64,000 nt of DNA. It comes from Viscum album. Its lineage: Eukaryota > Streptophyta > Magnoliopsida > Santalales > Viscaceae. A program made the translations under genes and the position numbers. The notes under the pieces are model-generated. The model worked only from the letters and a program-made list of their open reading frames with translations, was not told where the DNA came from and did not search any database. Positions 14,331 through 27,419 of the stretch are shown here, piece by piece. The stretch is taken from assembly GCA_963277665.1 (NCBI GenBank), contig OY728166.1:545659219-545723218 (forward strand), in the 5' to 3' direction. Each line of letters opens with the position of its first letter. Positions within the stretch are counted from its first letter, which is position 1.

Positions 14331-17300
14331 TTCCCATTTATGCCTAAAAATTTATTTCTCAAAAATAAAAAAAATATTTTGATGAATATTATGTTACATT
14401 ATGTAAAAACTAGTTACAACAGTAAAATTTAAAATGTTAAATGTAATTAAAGTGTTAAATTTATTCAAACATGACAAAAACATCTAAAAATTTATTTTAA
14501 GAGATTTATAACAATAATATATCATCCCCCACTCCATTAGTTTCTATCATTAGATCCACATGATATGCTTATTGTGTGTTATCTTTAAATTAAAATGAAA
14601 TATTTACAAAAATGTCATTCTATCATCTTATATAAGGGGTCTCTTACAACCCATTCATGGAACACCATTAAATTTATCTTCCACATTAAAACTAATAATT
14701 TTTCCTTCCTTGTGCATACCTTTTCACACATATATGAATTTTTACACAAGATATAATCCTAATCCCATTATTCTTATTTTATCCTCTATGTGAAACCCAA
14801 TACCCTCAACGAAATTTGTATTTTTTGCTAATATATTTTCAATTTATCATTCAATTTAAAATTAATTTTTATAGATAATATGGAATGAATTATGTATTGA
14901 CAATTTAATGTTTTTTTTGTTGTGGGAATAAACCCTAGGCACCTTTAGCCATTCCCTTAATAAGAAATGAAACTATCACACATGGCTTTTATGGGTTTAC
15001 TCCTCCATGAGACATTGTGTTTCATTTTCCTCCTTTTACAAAAAAGGATAGATGTATGAATAGAATTAAAAGGTAATTTTTTTTCATATTAAATCATTAA
15101 GGTTCAATAATGATAAATTTGATAATATATTAATCATATGATCAACAAATTATTATTGTTAATTTATTATTTAAAAAGTATTTATACTTAGAGGATAACA
15201 TTTCATTCAGATATTGTAATATTTTCATATACATTACATATTATTTTATATCCTTCTATTTAAGATTTATCAAAAAAAATAAAAAATAAAAAATATATTT
15301 CTGGTTTAAATAATATTATATTAGAACAAAATAACCTCATATTCCCTCATTAAAAGCATTATATTAATTTTTGGGTCAGTTTAAATACCTACTTAAAAAT
15401 GCTATTCATTTATATCATGGATGAAGAAGAAAACATATTTTCAGATTCAATATAAAAAATGTCTACATAACTAGTTTTTTGTTCTAAATATATTATACCA
15501 CTGTTTAATTAATCAATTATGTAAACACCATTCGATGGATAATAATCAATGATTCATGCTTGTATTCAATTTCTTGTTCATATATAACTGTTTAAACACT
15601 TAGTGATGGAATATTTAAAATCATTAATAAATATAAATAATCCATAACAATATCATTTCTATCTTATTAATGATTTGGTTATAAATAATAATTAATCCAA
15701 AAATTTTTATTATGTAACAACTAAAATTAATAAAAACTATAACCATCTATGTTGAGAATAAAAAATCATTTATAGAATAGTTACATATGTTTATCATTGA
15801 ATAAATAGTATATGAGTATGTTTTTAAATTAATTTATTATGATATCTTTTTTAAATAGTAATATAAATTGTATTCCTCTATGTAAATTTAAGAGAGAATA
15901 TTTTTTATGTCAAATATTTCTCAGTGAATTATTTTTTTATTGTACACCAAATATTCATTTTATGGAGTGTGTATAATACCTATGTAATGCATTTATGACC
16001 AAATATGGTCATTAATTTTATTTGAATATCAATTTGAATCCCTCATTTTCAGTGAATTTTGATTTGAATTCCACCCAATCCATATGTTGTTTTTTATAGT
16101 GTCATTTTTCATTAATTGTGACTTATATTATATTATCTACCTCATTCATTTATTGTTATGCATATATTTTCATGGAAGTAAATGTACTATATTAATCATG
16201 AAATTTAATAAGACTTACAAGTCTATAATTATATGCATCTCTCATGTTATCTTATGTTGGAGTTTTAAAACCATTATAAAATGAATCATTTCTATTGTAA
16301 AAACCCCTCATCAATTTTGGTAATATATATTTATTGTTTTTTTTCAACAAAATACATCCCTCAAACGATTCTCTCTTGTGAATAGATATGTGTAATCAAT
16401 TAACATAAGGTTAATCACTCTAAAAATGGATCCCTAAGTATTGAATTAATAATCACGAAAATTCATGATGAATGGGAATATGGCTACACACTTTGATATA
16501 ATTTCCAAGAAGTATTTGTTGGAATAATCAGATGATCCATGTAAACCACAATGATTTAATTTTATATCATTCCATTGATGAACAACATATTAAATCTATT
16601 TAATCCAATTAATATCATCCATGGATAACCCATCACAATTTATAAACCCTTTCCAATTTATGTATTTAATAATGGAAATTCATGTTACATTGAGGATCCC
16701 CTACTATTTCCTTGTCGATTATGGGATGTTCTCTAAGAAATCAAAAATATTCTATTAAATTGTGATGTATATGATTTTCATAATTCTCATTATTAGGATT
16801 TTAATTTTTATTCTATTAAAGGGTCATTATGGAATGGAATGAAATTTTTTGATAACTCATATGAGGAAAGAATTATAATATATCAAGTTACATATAGGGA
16901 CCATAATTATATAGCCCATTGATTCATCAACAAGTATCATGAGAAAAAACAAATGGGTTTCGGTGTATACCTATTTCTATAATATGAATTTTTCTTTGGA
17001 AAATTACATGACTACATGTTTTGTTGATTAAAAATATGTATTCCATCATAACTCGATCAATTATCTTTATTTTCCTTGTCTTCATATAAGGTTATTGTTA
17101 TATAATTACGACATGTTTAGTTGATTTTGGATTTATGAAGTTATTTTATTCCTTCTATTACACTCACTCTATGATTATATTATGTAATTTTTCGAAATAT
17201 ACTACTCCTTACTAACCATTTGTGCTCTCCCTTATTTATTTTACATTCCATAAGAATCATAAAGGGAGAATATGTGTAATTTAAAGAGATATTATACAAG

Positions 17301-19745
17301 TTAATATAATGTTCTCTTTATATGTTCATTTTGTATCTTTTATTAGAAATATAATATATGTACTGATTTTGCCTTCTATGATTTCTAAACATTTGGATAG
17401 TTTGATAAAACCATTATTCCATTCCAATAATCTAACATAACTACCGTATATCAGTTTTTGGAGTCTATGATGTTATAAAATCATATACAGGATAAAGGGT
17501 GAGTTTTTCAATTATTTATTGAAGTAAAATGAGATTTTATTACAGAAATTTTTTCTTTGTATAAAAATATGTGAAAAATCATTGTGATGTTAGTTAAGAA
17601 ACCAATTAGTGGGGTTGAATCACTATCACTCTATTTAATTTAATTTATGGAATCAACCACTTTTACCTATTGGGTATGATATACTCCAAATAAAAAATTA
17701 TTATTAAAATATAATAATGTAGAAAATGATGAATAAAGTCCATAATTAATTTGTAAATTTGTTTCCACAGTCCAGGAGAATAAATCATTATTATATGTGG
17801 GTTTAGTTTGATTCGTTAATTTTTCAATAATTTCATAAAGTGATTTTAATGATAGAATGTACCATCTTTAACCCTTGAGTTTTTCCAAATTCTAATGTCT
17901 CTTGGAAAATTTTTTTATTAGCCCACATTAATATTAATTATGAACTCCGACAACATATAAGAATTTCTCCATCACGATCCATGATTTTCCATCATCAATA
18001 AATGATCTTTTATAATATTCTATAATATTTTTCTTGATTTTTGGTTTTTTTCTCTTCATGATGTTGGTATCAAGAATATAAAAGAGCTGCTTCATTTTAT
18101 AGTATTTAAACTATAAAATTAATTATCATATTAAAATATATCTAAAATTTTTTACCAACAATTATTCATTCTCTCTTTATCCATTTAAATATAAAAAGTA
18201 TTACATGATTTACTACATAATTTCAAATATAAAAATTTTAGGAAAATTCTAACAAATAAAATAGATTTTTTTACTCATATAGTATCTCATTGGCTATCAA
18301 ATGAAAAACCACTAACATAAAATATTTATTAATATCATGAGTCTAATAGACCTTATAATGTTATTATCTTTCACTATCAAATAATATCATATTTATATTC
18401 CCAATTATTCTGAGGTTTTCCAAGATTATTAGTATTCCATAATTGAAATAACTAAAATTCCCATTAATATTTTTCCATTTGTACATTAGGACATGTATAT
18501 TATATTTTCATGTTAATGTATTCAATTTCATAGTATGTAGTTTATTCATCCAAAATAATAAATAATAAAAACCATTTTAATATTTCTAAAATTTTGTTCT
18601 ATATAAAATATTTTGAATTAATTTTCCTCATCCTAAAAACATGAAATCACATCATTCAAATTATAATAAATAATGATTTTCTCATATTGATTAATAATAC
18701 ATATGGTTTGGGTATCAATTACATATTCTAACCAACAATGTGATCTTATATTTCTCCACAATTATCTAATAAATTATCAATAACAATATTATATGATCTA
18801 ATGTTAATGTATCATATTATTCTGATGAAATGATATCCCTATAAAATAATATTGATTTTTATTATGAATCATACTAAAAATATATTAATTATCCAAATTT
18901 CACTTTTATATATCTCACACATCATCATTAATATAATATATATAAAAAAATATGTGTTATGTATCCCTTAAAAATATATTTTTATATTATATATAATAAA
19001 ATAGATCATTACTTATTCTCTATAATACATTACATATCATAATTTATATGATACGTATCAGAATAAGACCACTTTTTTACCTTTTCAAATTAGGAAATGA
19101 AAAACCATATGTGCTGAAATAAGTAATTCTAAAAATCAATATATATTATAATGAAATTAAAAACAACCAAAATATGAATCCATCCATCAAAACACAAATA
19201 TAAAAACTCTACTCTATTAAATCTCGTCAAAAACATTCCATGAAATTTTTGAATTTTTTTCAACCACTTTGGAAACAAAAAAAACATCATTAATTACATG
19301 GTATTTTTTGTTTACCAATTTGGATTTTTGGTGTACCCCAAAAACTCATTATTGATAAATAAAATATATCAAACATATAAAAAATATTTATTTTCTAAAT
19401 ATTAACCATTACCACGTAAAAATACTAGATAAAGAAATAAATTTAAGGGAATTTCAACCATCATTAACATAAAATTTGTGGCATGTGACATTAGTTCACT
19501 TCTAATTACCCAACACAACACCTACTAAAAAACATTAAAAAATTTCAGATTTATATAACATATATAACAAGGTTTGTGTTCTATATTCCAATTTTATAAT
19601 ATAATAAAATTGATTGTGGTGCATTCTAAATTTTATTCCATCATGATGGGATGTATACAAATATATATTTATCTATAACTAATTAAATATATCCCTTACA
19701 ATGGTGTTTTTCAAAATACTAGTGATTTGATCCTTTATGGGAATA

Positions 19746-21233
19746 TATTACATTATCTATATCTAACTAAAACATTCATTTTATTTAAATTATATTTTAT
19801 ATCAATGTGATTTAATGTAAATAATGTTACAAGATTTATGGATAACTCAATTTCACTTTTATTGTCACTTAAAATTAGAAGTGGGTTCCCATCATTTGTT
19901 ATTTTATATTCTAATTTCTTATACACCATTCACTATTACATATTCTAATGAATCCCCAATGGAAAAACATTTTGTATAGGAATGTGTTACAACCACATAA
20001 TAATCTTCATTATTTCATAGTGTTACTAATTTTACAAATTTTATTTCTAAATAGCACAACTATTTCCCAAAAAGATTGTATATTCTATTGTTGATTTTTT
20101 TTCATCGTAATAGATTGTAAAATTAAAAAAACATTACACAAATACATTTAATTAATAATTTCTTTTATAAGGAAAACATACAATAAAGGTTCCGTTGATA
20201 TATATTAGAATAATCAGGGTACCTAGTATATTTTATTTTTTGCGATCAATTTGGAACCTTGGAATGCCATTTATAGCTTATACAATTTATGGAATAGATT
20301 CAATGAAATAAATTAATCATAAAATAATTATCATTAATTATTTATATTTAATAGTTCTACTATAACATCATTTCATAGCTTTACACAAATTGTAATGGGG
20401 GATGACACCATTTTATTGAATCATATTTCTCATGATTTCAATGATTACATGAAATAAAATTTTTTGAAAATAAAACATTCATTAATAGTTCTGTAAAATA
20501 TAAAGAAACTCTTCTCTCTAAATATTGAAATTTCATTTTTATTCTTCATATTAAATGAGGACATATATAAAATATTCTTCTAATCAAATTGAATTTTTTT
20601 AAATAAATTATATATTTTAAAAATATCAGTACATGTTCTCACCTCTAACAAATAGTTGTTTTGATCCACTTTGATTTTATATAATTTTTTTTATTTCATA
20701 TAATTTACTATCATTGAATAATAAACTCCGGGTGCATATATAAACCCATACAGGGTTTTCATAAACCTATACACAATCATGTCATCATTTTCCATGATTA
20801 ATCCTTCTGGTTTCTTAATCAAAGATATTATTCATCATCCCTAATTATAAATGAATAATTCCCATATATTTTATAAACATTTCTGTTACTATGATCTACA
20901 ATATATAAAGACATTATTTGTAATTCACATCTTGAATCAAGTAAAAGTTCTCTATAAAATTAAAATACATCAACATTGGTGTATCCACACAATAATATTT
21001 CATGGTTTTATAATATCCAACATATTTCCCTGAGAAAATATTAAAATACCCATATAGTGAAAATGATATTATTTTATTATATGTCATGAAAAATAATCCC
21101 ATGTGGTATTATATAAATTGTAAAATATTTAATTATTTATTATATATATCCAATTATTCTATTCAATATCCTAAAAAATACTATTCAATTTTTGATATAA
21201 TTGTTAGTTTTTTATTGATCCTAAATCATATAA
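19746..21233 (-). pseudogene. Ty1/copia pol remnant (RT and RNase H), truncated by element B
   Basis: On the minus strand, 20790-20870 reads as KKPEGL preceded by FIIRDDE, matching the copia RT string FLNGDLEEEVYMKQPEGF. At 20733-20753 it continues LYGFIYA, matching the SLYGLKQAP motif that follows. Lower, 19846-19866 encodes DNKSEIE and 19792-19812 encodes NHIDIKY. These are the copia RNase H signatures CDNKSAI and TKHIDIKYH. The order RT then RNase H at the polyprotein end is copia-type. Several stops and indels disable it. The upstream RT part runs into the start of element B at 21234, so B inserted into this element. The integrase and gag side should lie beyond 35504, but I could not recognise it there. 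No LTR was found. Confidence 0.7.
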
Positions 21234-21284
21234 TGTAACACCCCAACCTTTCATGGTATGTTAACCTTTGAATAGGGAATTAGC

Positions 21285-21299
21285 TTGCGTTGTACGCAA
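21285..21299 (+). promoter_or_regulatory. LTR-start inverted repeat TTGCGT-TGT-ACGCAA
   Basis: A perfect 6 bp inverted repeat with a 3 bp spacer, about 50 bp inside the LTR. The same element occurs in both LTRs of C and, in modified form, in B right and E. Function unknown; see findings. Confidence 0.6.
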
Positions 21300-22776
21300 C
21301 ATTGAGTTTTAACATCCCAAGTCCATTAAAACTTGTTGTTATGAATTTTAATACAAACTTTATGAAATTTAATAAATTTTAATTTTCACAATGGACTTAA
21401 TTTTTGGATTCGGAATTTCAAAATTAGGATAGGGTGAATTTTAGTTATTTTTGTGGGAACTTTCGATTTTTGATGAATAGTTAAAACACAACATTATTTT
21501 TTAAAACTGGCATATTATTTAAAAAATTATTTATTTTATTTTATTTTTTTAGGTTATAATAGATACATAATACCTATATATGTTCAATTTAATTCATTGG
21601 AGTAATTTTATAATATGTTTATATATATATATATATATAATTTTATTGAACTTTTTACCGTCTTTTTCCCACCTTCTAGGAGAATTTACAAATTTACATA
21701 AAAAATAATTTTACCGGTTCTGTTATTTGAATTTCAAAAATCTGAGTCCTAAGATGACATTAATAAGTAAAATGTGGTTCAATAAGATGAAAATAAATTT
21801 TGGTGAATAGTAACTTTTGACTTTTATTTACCACATTTAAAATTAAATAGGATAATTAAGGGTACAAGTGATATTATAATTACCCTAACACATGTACTAA
21901 TGCTATTAGATAAGTTTAATTCGACCAAAAACAAACATATGAATAAAATATGAACCTTTTGGTCTAATTGGATTATATTAGGACATTTGTAATTATATTA
22001 TTTAAAGAAGTATTAAAAGTGTTAAATTCAATGTTTAACAACTAAATTATTTTTATTATATGGTTACATAAAATATAAATTAGACTATAAATATTAATTA
22101 GAAATCTAAAAAGAATTTATACAAAATGTTATTTAATTTATATTTTTTAGACAATAAATAATATAATATTTTTATGACAAAATGATGCTGCTGTAATTAC
22201 TTTAATAATTAAATATTAAAATAATTGATATTATAAATATCCAAATAAATTTTAATTGAGACATCTGCTAAATTCCACTAATTTTATTATTTCATATGAC
22301 ATGTTATGGTTGATTAAATAATTTTTTCTCTAATTAATCATGCTTTTATGATTTTCAAAAAAATGGAATACTAATTAATGTCCAAATTGACATAATTAAG
22401 TTTTAAAAATTACTATATTATTAAAGGATATATTATTCGTAAAAGTCTAATGGTCGGCCAAAGGTTATAGATAAGATTATATATATTAATAATGTACCAC
22501 TTCGGGATATCTAGGATTTTTATAGTATGTTTATTAACTATATAATATAAATATACAAAGAGACATTGTAAATGTCAAACTATTTCACTAAGAGTTAAAT
22601 CTAAAATACAAGTTTAATATGGTGACCTAAACCTACCTAAAAAATATTTTTTGAGATTTTTTCATCCTATGCCAACCTGATACTCTAAATAAATTATTTT
22701 GGAGTCATTAGAAACATGAAATTATTTAATTATAAAACAATATTTCAATCTTTTCCTAATGTGACCCTCACCTCTC

Positions 22777-22788
22777 TTATAAAAGGGT
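22777..22788 (+). promoter_or_regulatory. Element B LTR TATA box
   Basis: CTTATAAAAGGG lies just upstream of a pyrimidine-rich initiator-like stretch. The same box is present in E (58579-58589), in C left LTR (41024-41036, minus) and, altered to TATAATAGG, in B right LTR (33329-33340). Conserved position and flanks mark the retroelement promoter. Confidence 0.7.
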
Positions 22789-22953
22789 ACTTCCCTTTCT
22801 CTTAATTTCATACCTCCAAATCCATTTGGCTCATCCAACCCTACCTAAATATCCTCTGGGATTCGCTCAAATCACCCTAGAGTCCTTAATTTGATCAGAA
22901 AGCCAATCTATGGAACCCTTTTTATCAACTCTAAAGGAAATACCCGAAGAAGA

Positions 22954-24894
22954 TTTTTTTGGATAGAGTAGGCCGCGGCAGACTTCTTCCCAGAGATGAA
23001 ACCCTAGATGCTCGCGGCGGATTCCCCCCTTACCGACGGGGGGGAGGGGGAGGATGATTTCTTGCGGCCACCTCTATGCGCAAGGAAGCCGTTCATGCCA
23101 TTTTCCAATCCCAAATTCATCCCGGATTTCGCAACGATCTCGGTAAGTCTGAAAGTACCTGACCTGCATCTTGGTGTTCCTCAGCTTGTGATTTTTTTTT
23201 GGAGTTCCTGGAAGAGTCTAGCCTCATGGATCTGACCTTGGTTGCTCTTTTTAATCATCAAAGACCCTAATTTGATGAATTTTATCGCATTGTTTTCATC
23301 AAATGGGATCTGCAGGATCGCACAATATTTGGGCTTCTTGATACGCGACATCTCATGATTTAGTTTGCTATGGAAGAAGACCTGATTCGGGCATGGTCCA
23401 ACGCTCTTCGTCGACACAGCAGTTGCATGTTCTTCCTACTTTTCTAGTCATTTGATCTGTTCTTGAACCGTGATCCTCCCTCTACTACGACATGTGTATG
23501 TCTTCCTCACCTCCCCTTACTGTTTCAAAATCCTTCTATTATCATCATGATTGGAAATATGGTTGGTCACTTCCTATGCTCCGATCTACGCACATTTACT
23601 ATATGTCACCCTGTTAATCCACGCCTCTGTGTTGCGGTGGATGTTTCGAAGCCCTCAGTAGATTGGATTTGGATTACTATTGGAACGAAGTTTAGATGGC
23701 GGCAGGCTGTGGTGTTTGAGACTTTGGTCCTCTTTTGTTCGAATTGTCACGTGTTGGGGCATCTAGTTTTGAAGTGCGATGGTGAAGGGAGGAGACATAT
23801 ATTTTATCTGATAGCTAGGGTGGTTGAGGGGCTAAGTTAGGTTCTTGGTTTTGGCAGGACGTCTGATTGTGAGAAGAATAATGCAGCAACAGTGGGAGAA
23901 AAGGTGGTGGTCCCTTCCAATCCGCCGGTTAATGAAGTCTTTGAGCGACTCAAAGCCGATCTGAGGGTAGAGGATGGTGCATAACGGGTAGTTGGTAGTG
24001 ATGTTGGTAAAGGTGTCCCTAGTTCTGATGGGAAGCGGCTTGGAAAAAAAGGTGATGAGTAGGTTGAAGAACAAAATGCTGGGGAAGTGGGACTGTTGAA
24101 GTTTGCAGTTTGTATGGACCAGCCCTCAGTTGGAACTATGGAGGCCCGTTCCACTGGGCTTCAGCATCTGGCTGATGGCAATGCTAGTGTGCTAGCCTTG
24201 GTTCCCATGGGGAACCGGTTTCAGGGAATTGAGCAGGAGGAAATAGGGGAGGCCTTGCAGGATGCCAACTTGCATGATCAGAGACTTCTGTAGGAGGAGG
24301 TTGTAGTGTTCAAAAGCAGTGAAGGAGGGGTTTGTGAAAGCACTGAATTGCTGGAAAATCTCTAGTGTTTAGTCATGATTGACACCAATGTCCATATGAA
24401 TCAGACCATAATGGAGCTTCATCAAGATATTTGGATCCCTAGTAAATGGGGGTATTTATCCGATAACAAAATGGGAAATGAGAGTGGCATGGTCAGACCC
24501 TCATATAGCGATGTTGTTCAGGGAGGGTAGAAGGTGTTGATTGGGAATTAAGAGAATATGCATGCATCACCGCAAATATGGCTGAGGAATGACTACTACT
24601 ACCTTCCAAAGCCAATGCCCACAAGATCTTTTAGTAAAGGGATGCAATCTATGAATGAACTCCTAACTTTGGAATGGATGAATCTTAGGAGGAAGTATGC
24701 TATAGTCCTCAAGCAATGTAAAAGCTCGGAATAGGAAACAGTAACTGCGGATGAAGATTTCGTTCATGGAGGTGGTGATGGGTTATACTTTGATGGTATG
24801 TATTTTTTCATTTGGTTTTGTTGCACTTGGTTTCTGATGTTTTCCTTTATTTAATAAATGGATAGGGGCTCTGCCTCTGACTAAACTTTCTGCT
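22954..24894 (+). mobile_element. LINE-type retroposon remnant with ORF1 but no reverse transcriptase
   Basis: This is a 1.94 kb GC-rich insertion in the left LTR of element B. It is flanked by 16 bp direct repeats, AAATACCCGAAGAAGA (22938-22953) and AAACACCTGAAGAAGA (24895-24910), with two differences. The empty site in the other LTR (33491-33507) has a single copy. Long target duplications are typical of LINE insertion. The 5' part carries a plant LINE ORF1. The 3' end has TTTATTTAATAAATGG and GGGGCTCTGCCTCTG, a pattern common at the 3' ends of plant LINEs. The RT-encoding ORF2 that should lie between is absent, and no clear poly(A) tail remains. It could be an internally deleted LINE or a non-autonomous derivative. 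Confidence 0.75.
22996..24362 (+). pseudogene. Plant LINE ORF1 (DUF4283 plus CCHC zinc knuckle), decayed
   Basis: In LINEs ORF1 encodes the RNA-binding protein of the retroposition complex. Frames in 23236-23420 read IKWDLQDRTIFGLLDTRHL and FAMEEDLIRAW, typical of the plant DUF4283 domain. From 23463 the frame contains VCLPHLPL, then IGNMVGHFLCSDLRT, then CVAVDVSKP, and ends with CSNCHVLGHLVLKC at 23736-23777. This last is a complete C-x2-C-x4-H-x4-C knuckle. The order matches the plant LINE ORF1 or DUF4283/zf-CCHC_4 family. Stops in the DUF4283 part and frame changes after the knuckle show it is not functional. The protein downstream of the knuckle (24087-24293) is open but unrecognised. Its base composition is far less AT-rich than the host LTR. 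Confidence 0.75.
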
Positions 24895-24922
24895 AAACAC
24901 CTGAAGAAGAGGTAATTGTTTC
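24895..24922 (+). promoter_or_regulatory. LTR palindrome and possible splice donor (B left)
   Basis: GAAGAGGTAATTGTTTCACC lies about 120 bp downstream of the TATA box once the LINE is removed. The equivalent in E is GGTAATATCCATTACC (58756-58771) and in C GGTAACGGACATTACC (50428-50443). AG|GTAAT fits a plant 5' splice site, and the inverted repeat is a second conserved property. Confidence 0.4.
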
Positions 24923-25083
24923 ACCACCCTATTTCTAGTTCTTTTCTTCTTCCACTTCCCCAATATTTGTTGTTTCCATTCAAAAATAATTAATCCAGTA
25001 TCATATACATACATTGATGTTATTATAAATATGGTACAACCATATTTGTTAATCTATCCATCCTATAAATGAAAAAGTAACCT

Positions 25084-25130
25084 TACGTGCGTAGGTGCTG
25101 CTTACCATCCCCACATCATGGTGTAGTTTG
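25084..25130 (+). promoter_or_regulatory. Paired CG-rich LTR motif, first copy (B left)
   Basis: ACGTGCGTAGG followed by TACCATCCCCACATCATGG. It is an altered form of the GCGTACGTA...TACCGTCTCCACG motif that all B, C and E LTRs contain twice. Confidence 0.5.
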
Positions 25131-25272
25131 TTATTCAAACACTTAATTATTTGGATCTGTATAATAATGAGTATAAATGATGTAAATAATAAATATAATA
25201 TGATCATTATTCTTTGTATAGGTTATACCATCCAATTACATACAATTTTACCATCAATATAGTGAAATTGTT

Positions 25273-25320
25273 ACTCATGCGTACGTACGGATTACTGTTT
25301 CCAAAAATGCGATGAGATTC
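25273..25320 (+). promoter_or_regulatory. Paired CG-rich LTR motif, second copy (B left)
   Basis: ATGCGTACGTACGGATTACTG, then GCGATGAGATTC. It lies about 190 bp after the first copy; the equivalent in B right is at 33871-33911. Confidence 0.5.
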
Positions 25321-26913
25321 ATTCCCCATCGTAATCATTCAAGAATAATTTTTATAATTAAAAAAATTATTTATGAACTTAATATCATTCTTTAAATTAT
25401 TCAAATACATCATATCCGTAATGAACATGTCTTACATAGCGAAACTAATAAAGGAAAAAGAATTAGTTAACACCTTAAATGATGATACTACTAAAATATT
25501 ATTAACCAATATATATTATAAGATCATATATGATATCATATTTATGTATATGATTCTTGTATACTTTATTAGCAATGATTTTTCTATTATACAAGAAGTA
25601 AAAATACCATCAACTAGGGAAAAGTACAATGTAAGTGTTAATTCTACAACCTCTTTACTTATCTGATGTTGTTAATACATAAGTATCTACTAGGACCTCT
25701 TTATCATCCACATTCATGTTTTCTTAAAACTTTAATTCAAACCATTATTACTAGTTACTATACTATGGGTCAAAGTCAATTATACCATTATTTGATCATA
25801 TATTTTTTAAAGGAATCTTTCTATCATTTTCTAAACAATCTACTTTATATCCTTTTCGACAAAATTAATGGAAGAATGAATTTTTTTAACTTATACCGCG
25901 AGTGCCACTATTTTCCTCCATTAAAACATTGTCGAAGCTTCTCATAAAATTTTATAAGAATATTTCCCAAATAAATGTTTTCTTTTATAATTATATATCA
26001 TTTAAATTATTTCAAAATATATAGAGATATTTCTCTAAAAAAGTTTTGATTTTATCTATGTCAACATCCATTGATGGATTTTAAGCGTTTTTGAAGATAA
26101 TTAATTGTGATACAAAACTTCCATATTGTATTGAATGATTTGTGATATGTATGATTGTGGATGTGTTATTTTTACACCATTAATGGTTTATGGATATTGT
26201 ATTGACATTTACTTTGCTAGTTTTAATACGAATGTTTTTGTAATGTTTAATCCTTACTTATATGAGGAATGCAATGGACTTAGTATGTGATGGGTGGAAT
26301 CCTCTAAAGCTCCTCTATGCATCAGTACATCTCATAAGACAAACTAGTGTCTTGGAAAATGGACTTAACAAAATCTTAGTTGTAGTCTTGGAAAAATGCC
26401 TTGACTATATAGTTATGAAGTCTGGCATTATGCATTCCGTCATTATAAAATTGGATATTGATATTTCATTTGATTATTTGACTAGTAGAATATCCATGTG
26501 AATATGTAAATGGAATTATTTGATTTATATTGGCAATATTATGGATAATTCAATGTTAAAAAGGGTTATGTTTTAGTATTATACATTTCCTTAATTATTT
26601 ATTTTTATTTATTGATGTTTCTGCTATATTGTTATCCTTACTGAGCATATGATATCACCCCTTTCTTTGATTTAAATTTCCTAGGATATGAAGAAATATT
26701 TTCTTGTTGACCTGTAAGGATAGGACAATTATATAAATGTATTCAACGGGGACACCGTTTTTTTTATTTCATGATGTGATGTTAATCTTATTTTTATATC
26801 TATTACTTCGAAGGATACTGAACTGATCAGTCTTTTAGGACATTATTACTTGTATCATGCCAATGTTATGTAATAATGCATCGATTCTATGTAACTGGGT
26901 TCGGGGCATTACC

Positions 26914-26927
26914 GTTGGTATTAAAGG
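26914..26927 (+). other. Element B primer binding site (initiator tRNA-Met type)
   Basis: GTTGGTATTAAAGG directly follows the left LTR. It matches the TTGGTATCA start of the tRNA-iMet primer site apart from a C-to-T change, and aligns with GTTGGTATCAAGG of element C in the same position. Confidence 0.75.
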
Positions 26928-27419
26928 AAGTTTATTACCAACCCTGGATGCTTCATATAGATGAAATATAATTATAGAAAATTTCCCTCTGATAGAATTT
27001 GAGGATTAGTAAAGAATAACTTCCTAGAATTCAAGTTATGTAGAGATTTTGTGAGTTTTCCAAGCAATACATCCCTATCTGCATACGAGGTAGTGGAGGT
27101 GGCTCTAGAATAGATGTACCAAGGGGTAAAACCTGAAAACACCACATTGAGCTATACTGGAATGGGTAATGGTGCACAACTATAGTCCTTGCTTCACTCT
27201 TGGATACAACACTCCCTAGGGATATGCTTAGGGAAATTCAAATTTTTTTACAAATCATTATGAAGGATTTATGAGTATATACCTCCTCAAAGAAAACATT
27301 TTAATAAATATGGATTATATCAATAAACTATTCAATTTATTTTATGTGTTTTACGAGTTTGGAATTGTGTATTAGTATTCATAAAATAATCTATTGTATT
27401 CCATTGTTTAGAAATGTAG

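Larger units (their letters stand above)
11984..19745. other. AT-rich DNA, no recognisable gene
   Basis: About 7.8 kb in which I recognise no coding domain. Short frames exist but are AT-driven and lack motifs. There is a simple AT repeat at 12915-12938. Two blocks are more complex than the rest: 13925-14330 (listed separately) and 14890-15060. A TATA-like CTTATATAAGGGG lies at 14628-14641 with no gene following it. The left part of the copia element described next, including its missing 3' LTR, may be hidden here in decayed form. Confidence 0.5.
21234..26913 (+). repeat. Element B 5' LTR, split by a LINE remnant
   Basis: It starts TGTAACACCCC and ends near GGGGCATTACC. The end is set by comparison with the right LTR (GGACATTAAA) and by the primer site that follows. 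The part before 22938 and the part after 24910 are collinear with 31788-35504. The extra 1.96 kb is the LINE insertion and its duplicated target. The LTR contains a TATA box, a GGTAAT...-type palindrome and the paired CG-rich motifs described separately. The small open frames within it (25373-25666, 25666-25947, 26262-26501) have no known domain and are broken in the other LTR. Confidence 0.88.

Noticed and set aside
14628..14660. TATA-like CTTATATAAGGGG as a host gene promoter
   Set aside because: No coding region follows on the plus strand, and such strings are frequent in DNA this AT-rich.
16517..16530. TGTTGGAATAATC, a string often seen at the start of copia LTRs
   Set aside because: No matching second copy, no primer site next to it and the wrong orientation for the copia remnant nearby. 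A 13 bp match is not enough.
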